Assembly: GCA_033032865.1 (NCBI GenBank)
Contig: JAWHQI010000268.1
Span: 1,364,001-1,428,000 of the forward strand
DNA length: 64,000 nt
Direction: 5' to 3'
Origin: Dactylorhiza incarnata
Lineage: Eukaryota; Streptophyta; Magnoliopsida; Asparagales; Orchidaceae
The translations under genes and the position numbers were made by a program. Numbering within the stretch: the stretch's first letter is position 1; each line of letters starts with the position of its first letter. The notes under the pieces are model-generated. The model did no database searches. It had not been told where the DNA came from and saw only the letters and a program-made list of their open reading frames with translations. This document shows positions 24,201 to 30,200 of this stretch, piece after piece.

Positions 24201-27200
24201 GGAGTGACGCGCGTCATAGCGCTGAATCATTTCATGTTTCAATTCGGCCCAAGAAATATGGGGTTGCACTTGGTGAAGCCAACACGCCCAATGCAGGGCG
24301 GAGCCCGAAAGGCCGACGACAGCAGTGCCCACCTTGTTATCGTCGTGGGTATAGTGGAGGTCGAAAAATTGCTCGACGCGAGCGATCCATCCCATTGGGT
24401 CAACCCCGGAAAAAGACGGCAGCTCTAATGCGAGAGGCGGTCGGCCGGGCGGCGGAGGCGGGGCCGCGAGGCGTGGTTCGGCTGCCAGGGATGGCTGTTG
24501 CGGGGCGGGGGGGGGGGGGTGTCCCAAGATCGAGCCGCCCTCCCGAGTAGACGTGGATGCGGCGGCGAGGGGGGAGGTGGGCGAGAGGTGTTCGAGGCGG
24601 GCGAGGATGGCCGCGTTGGTGTTCTGATTGGCGAGAGCGAGGGCCTGGATGGAGGCCAAGGATGCACGCAGATCTGAGATGTCTGCCGCGTGGGTGTCGG
24701 TGCGAGCGCGGAGATCCTCCGTTGCGTCGAGGGAGGTCGCGAGGGTTTGGCGGTTGGTGACGGTCATGGTAGCGAGGTTCCGGCGGCACGGTGGCGGGCG
24801 GAGCGGTAGGTCGGACCAATGATACCGCTAGGGTATCGGCGGGCGGCAGTGAGAACAATAGCGAGCGAGAGTGAGCCTCGGCGACGCTGTCGGTGGACGG
24901 CAGCGGGGCGACAACAAGAGTGAGCGGGAAAAGAGAGAGACGGGGGAGGGAAGATAGAGAGAGAGAGAGGAAGAAGAGAAGAAGGGGAGCAACCCCAATT
25001 ACTCAATTGATCCAAAGATGATGATTAGGTTACAATCAAAGCCTTTTATACTATAAGGCCCCACAACCAAGTACCCCAAAATACCCTTCCCCAAAATGAT
25101 GAACTCTAAGATTGCCCCACGCCTCCATCCGCAAGCAGTCCGGTACCGCCGTCGTCCACGATGTCGCCTTCATTGCCGTCGGACGACATCGGCCTGCATG
25201 TCGCCTTCCCCGATCCGCGCGGTTGTCGTGCGTACACGCGCCATGGTGGTTCTCCCTCCTACAAGTCGGTAACAGTCGGCGTGGAGGGAGGGGAAGGAAG
25301 CCTGAAATCTGGAGGTGCCGCCGACACAGAAGGAAGAGAAGCTCGCGTGACTCCAGCGAACCGAAGGATCGAGAGAGGGCGGCTGGGGAAGCGATAAGAA
25401 TGCCCGTGGGCGTGTGTTTTCATTGCCGGAAGCGACACAACTGGCAGCGACGTGGGGGTGGGGATTGATGGGCTACGATGAGATGGTCCTGGAGCAGGGT
25501 GGCAGAGAGGAAGGAGAGGAAATGAGAGGTGCAGACGGAATGCCCTACATGGATGGGGTGAGTCGAGCAACACGCTAGACGAGATGCAAGATCGTCGGCG
25601 ATGTCGAGCGCAGGAAATTGAAGTCAATGCGTAAGTGGACGGGTTGCTCGTCTGGCTGGACTGCGCAAGGTGTTGTTTCGAGCACTGGGGCAGGAGCAGG
25701 AGGTTCTACGACGGTAGGGGTGAAGGCATTCTTCTTTATGTGTTGCAATTTTGATATTTTTCCGAGAGGAATCCAACAAGGGAAGGGGGCCGACGGTGGT
25801 GAGGGAGAAGAAAGGAGGAAGAAGAGAGTGGAAACTTAGGGAACAATCCTAACTTCTTTCATACATCCAAGATAATCAAAACACTCCTACCCTTCCTCCT
25901 TATATAGACGAGGGAGGGCATACTTAATAAGACATTACATTTAATATTAATCTAATCTAATTAATATTATTTAATTAATATTAATCAAGTAATTAATACA
26001 ACTTAATTACAAAAGAAATAATCACGGCGGCTTCCATAAGCGCGCTCCGGTGGTTTCGACGAAGGTTGACCGTTTTAGCGAATATGCGAGTGTAACAGTT
26101 GACCGCTTTAGCGAATATGCGAGTGTAACACTGAGGCTCGAGGATTTCATGGGTTAACATCTTTTTATCGAAGTTTCATTCGAAATTTTAGTACACTGAT
26201 TGTGTTCATCACTGATTGCTTAAAACTGAGTTATTTAATTGGATTGAGGAAGCAAGGCGCACATTTCTATTGGTTACGGAAAAACTTATTAGTGCACTTG
26301 TATTAGCGTTGTCTGATGTTGATAAAATTTTCGAGGTTGACTGTGATGCATCAATTATAGGCATTGACGCAGTATTGAGTCACGATGGTTATAATATTTT
26401 TTAGTGAGAAGTTGAATGAAGCAAGGACTTAGGTATTCCACGTACGACATAGAGTTTTATGCTATCGTTCAGGCTCTCCGCCACTGGAGGCACTACCTGA
26501 TCCAACGTAAGTTTGCGCTGAATACAGACTACGAGGCACTAAAACATTTGAACTCCCAAAGAGAGATTAGACGATACGTCAAGTGGGTTGCTTATCTCCA
26601 AGAATTTATCTTCCACGTAAAGCACAAACCCGGAGTCACGAATCGAGTAGCCGACACACTTAATCGTTGCTCACATTTACTAGTCACCCTGCAACCTCAC
26701 ATTACTAATTTAGATTCACAGCGTGACTTGTATACCACTGACCCTTTCTTTCATGACATTTGGGCCTCGTGTCAACATAGTGGGATTGATCTTAATACTC
26801 AATATGTAGTGAGTGTGAGATATTTATTTAAGGGGACCCATCTTTGCATCTGCGAAGGACCCCTTCAAATGACGCTACTTAGGGAGCTTCACTCCTCCGG
26901 GTTAGGTGGACACGTGGGGCAATCCAAATTATTAGATCTAACTAGTACTAGATATTATTGGCCGAATATGAAACAAGATGTCATTGTGCTTATTAGGCAC
27001 TGCACGGCATGTCTGTTGTAAAAGGGGCACACACAAAACGCTGGATTATACACCCCCTACAGATACCTGAGAGGTCGTGGGATGACATTTCGATGGATTT
27101 CGTAATAGGACTTCCTCATACTCAGAGGAAAGTAGACTCAATTTTTGTGGTAAGAGATCGTTTTTCAAAAATGGCGCATTTCATAGTGTAGGAAAAAACC

Positions 27201-30200
27201 TTCAGTGTTGTACACGTCGCTGAACTTTTTTTAAAGAAATCGTTAGGTTGCATGACATTCCTAGGTCGATCACATCAGATAGGGTACACGTTTTATATGG
27301 TATTTTTGGAAAACACTGTGGGGCCGACACCAAATTTGAGTTTAGTAGCGCTTATCACCCTTAGAACGATGGACATACTGAGGTAGTTAATAGGACCTTC
27401 TTAGGTGTTTAACTGGGGAGAATCCAAAATAATGAGATCTATACTTTCACAAGTTGAATGCACATTTAATAATTCTAAAAATCGTTCCACTAATAAATCT
27501 TCTTTTGAGATTATCTATAGGTTTTCTATAACTCACCTACTTGATCGCCACTCCCTACCATCTCATGAACGTATTTCATTCGATGTGCAATCTCATATTG
27601 ACTATTTAAAAAAATCGTATAAAATATTGCTAATAAATTCCGAGCGACTTCTGAAAATTATAAATCCATGACTGATCATTATCGCCGGGAGTTATATTTT
27701 TTCAGAAGGAGATTGGGTGTTTGCTTATTTTAGGAGTCATTGATTTACTCAAGGAACATATCATAAGCTATAACAACGAAAGCTTAGTCCATTTCAAGTT
27801 CGGAAGCGCATAGGTGAGAATATCTATCTCCTAGATTTGTCCGTTGAATTTGGTTCTTCGCCAATATTTAACGTGGTTGATCTGACGCCATTCTATGGAG
27901 AGCCACCTAGTTCCAGCCTCAGTCCACCTATTGCAGCCCCAGACATACCACCTGACTTAGTACTAGTGTCGACACCTACCGCTGAGGAGATAGACTAGGA
28001 TCTTGATGTCTGAGAGTTTCACACTCGCCATGTGACGTACCAACGATATTTGGTTTCATTGCAAGGACGAGACATTACTGATAGCTCTTGGATTAACACT
28101 GCCGAGTTACAGCGATGCTGCTCAAGTCTCTCCGTTGCCAGTCTTTGTGAGTTCTCGCCGGGGTCGAGCTCTGTCAATATCAGGGGAATTGATGCATCCT
28201 CCGCCGCTTCTTAAGACGCGTGATATCATCACGCGTCAGTTATCATTTTTTTTCGTTATTATTTTATTTTATATCACGTATGTTTTTCTTTTTCCTGAGC
28301 ACCAATCTTGAAGTTTTTCGACTCATCGGTTTGACCATCCGATGAGAGACCTTGAATAAATGGTTCAACAATTCTGAGTAGCTAGGACGGAACATGCAAG
28401 TTTAATTAATTAAGGACACATATGACTAAAGGTGGAAATGATTCCAATTAGAAGATTTTTATTTTATTGCTTAAAAATTGGGAAAGCTCCAGGGAAGAAT
28501 ATTTTTGGACAAAACATTAAAAGGTATGTAATTGATTCTTTTGGTAATATTTAAAAATGACATTAAGCAAATAAGACAAGAATCAAAAGTCCCTATTTAT
28601 AAAACATCCCTTGCATGGATAAAGAAGGGATCCGGAAGAGAACAGAGAAACGACTTCGTTGTTTCCCTTGTTAGTCTGACATCCTAGAGACAACCTCCAA
28701 CACGTCTTCCCCGTCGACCTCAAAGGCGTCTTCAGCATCGATGGGTACAAACAGACAAATCCTTGCCAAACAAATCGACGTCGCCAGGCCACCCTGCGCT
28801 CGACTACAACCGCCATCACTTAGCCTGTCGAGGACATCCTTCCGCCCTCAGGTCGCCGTCGACCTCAACGGCCTATTACGGTGACGAAGCCATCATTATA
28901 CGACTCCTTCCAGTGGACGACAACTGTACCCTTACCCTTATGTCACTGTGCCGCCATTAGCCGTTTCGCAGACTGCCAGACTTCATCCGACTGAACGTCA
29001 GGGAGTCTTTCCGCCTCCAACTATATTGCAGACAACTTGACAGTGCAAATGGACTTGAAATGACATGTGCCTTGCTGTAGATTGGCATATGCTTGGGCAA
29101 CTCTGCCGCCTCTCTTGCTTCATCTATTAACATAGTCTTGTGCAATCCGTTTAATTAATTATAAGCTTGCCTCAGATATTTGTGTTGCTTTTTATTGTCG
29201 TTATTCATAAATTGCTATTTGTGATTAAGCTTGTGAAGGATACAAATGTTGATTCGAATCGAACCATAAAACACTTGAGAATCTCTTTTCAAAACGACTC
29301 ACTAATTTTCAAAGGTCAAACGTCGAGCGGGATTAAGCGAGTGAAACTCAGATTCGACCTCTCGGTCTACATCAAACTCCCTATGCAGCGGAGAAAAAGA
29401 AGGAAACGGGGAACCCTATTTTAAAGAAGCAACTGCCTATACAACCGAAACATTGATTATTTCCCCTTTCCGTTTTTTCTCCCTATCTTTGTCTCAAATT
29501 TTCTTTCTCCTTTGTCTCTCCACAGATTTATGCGTCAACCCACCTCCTCTACCTTGTCACGACACCGTCCTTGCAAGTCGCCGCTGCCTTTACACTGTTT
29601 GTGTGAGGCATCTCTCGTCTTCCCCCTGACCTTCCATCAACCATCCTACCCTACCTTTTCATACCCGGTGAGATCTTTCCTATTCTTTTGGTTCGCCTAT
29701 CTAGTTAGAGTATGCAATCTTGTTTTTGAGGGAGATTTAGTTGTTTTTTCTTTTCCTACAAAATTGGTTTTATCTCGAACAATTAGTTTACTATTTTGGT
29801 TCATACTGATCTTAGCAGGATTGCCGATCATCAAATGTTTTGCGTGGCTAAATTAAATTAAATTTCTAATTATGTGCAAATTGCGCTTCAAATTTAATTT
29901 GTTGAATCTAATACCACTTTCTCTAATTTAAATTACTTCTATAATTATATTTGCATTGCATTCATCTCATCAGGTGTAACTACAAGCACATCAAGTGGTA
30001 TCAGAATCAGACTGACTTAGAGTTAAATTATAATGTGCCGTTTGGTTTTCTTTTGAGCCAAAATAAATAAATAAATAAAATCTCATTTTTTAGTTTCAGA
30101 AATATTAAATTGTTGTCCAGAAATTTAGTTTGCCTTATCATACTCTATGACATCATTTTGCATTAAAGTGCATCATAGGATCCATATAGCATAGTAGTTG

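Larger units (their letters stand above)
19813..25274 (-). mobile_element. Nearly complete Ty3/gypsy element, innermost of the nest, TSD GTCGG
   Basis: LTRs at 19813-20269 and 24820-25274 share most bases (by eye about 17 substitutions in 457). GTCGG is duplicated at 19808-19812 and 25275-25279. Minus-strand order from the right is gag, protease, RT, RNase H, integrase, chromodomain-like tail. It is GC-rich compared with its surroundings. At least three frameshifts separate the coding blocks, so this copy is recent but inactive by itself. Confidence 0.95.
16550..26130 (-). mobile_element. Non-autonomous LTR element (LARD-like) inserted in the outer gypsy RT, TSD CTGAG
   Basis: Matching LTRs at 16550-16924 and 25741-26130 with TG...CA ends are flanked by CTGAG at 16545-16549 and 26131-26135. 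On the minus strand CTTGAGGGCAAGGTCGATTT and AAGGGTGGTATAA precede the LTR at its 3' end, which sets the orientation. Its own internal sequence (16925-17241, about 19430-19812, 25275-25740) shows no gag or pol. The only coding material is a copia fragment and an inserted gypsy element. I could not find a convincing primer site. Confidence 0.88.
12307..29374 (+). mobile_element. Old Ty3/gypsy element (outer member of the nest), TSD AACTC
   Basis: Two related LTRs (12307-13325 and 28190-29374) in direct orientation bound a gypsy gag-pol. AACTC is duplicated at 12302-12306 and 29375-29379. A primer site for initiator Met tRNA follows the left LTR, and CAGGGGAAT precedes the right LTR. Coding order is gag, protease, RT, RNase H, integrase, chromodomain-like tail, all with many stops. 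It is split in the RT thumb region by the 16550-26130 insertion. Diverged LTRs and heavy decay mark it as the oldest of the nest. Confidence 0.93.
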
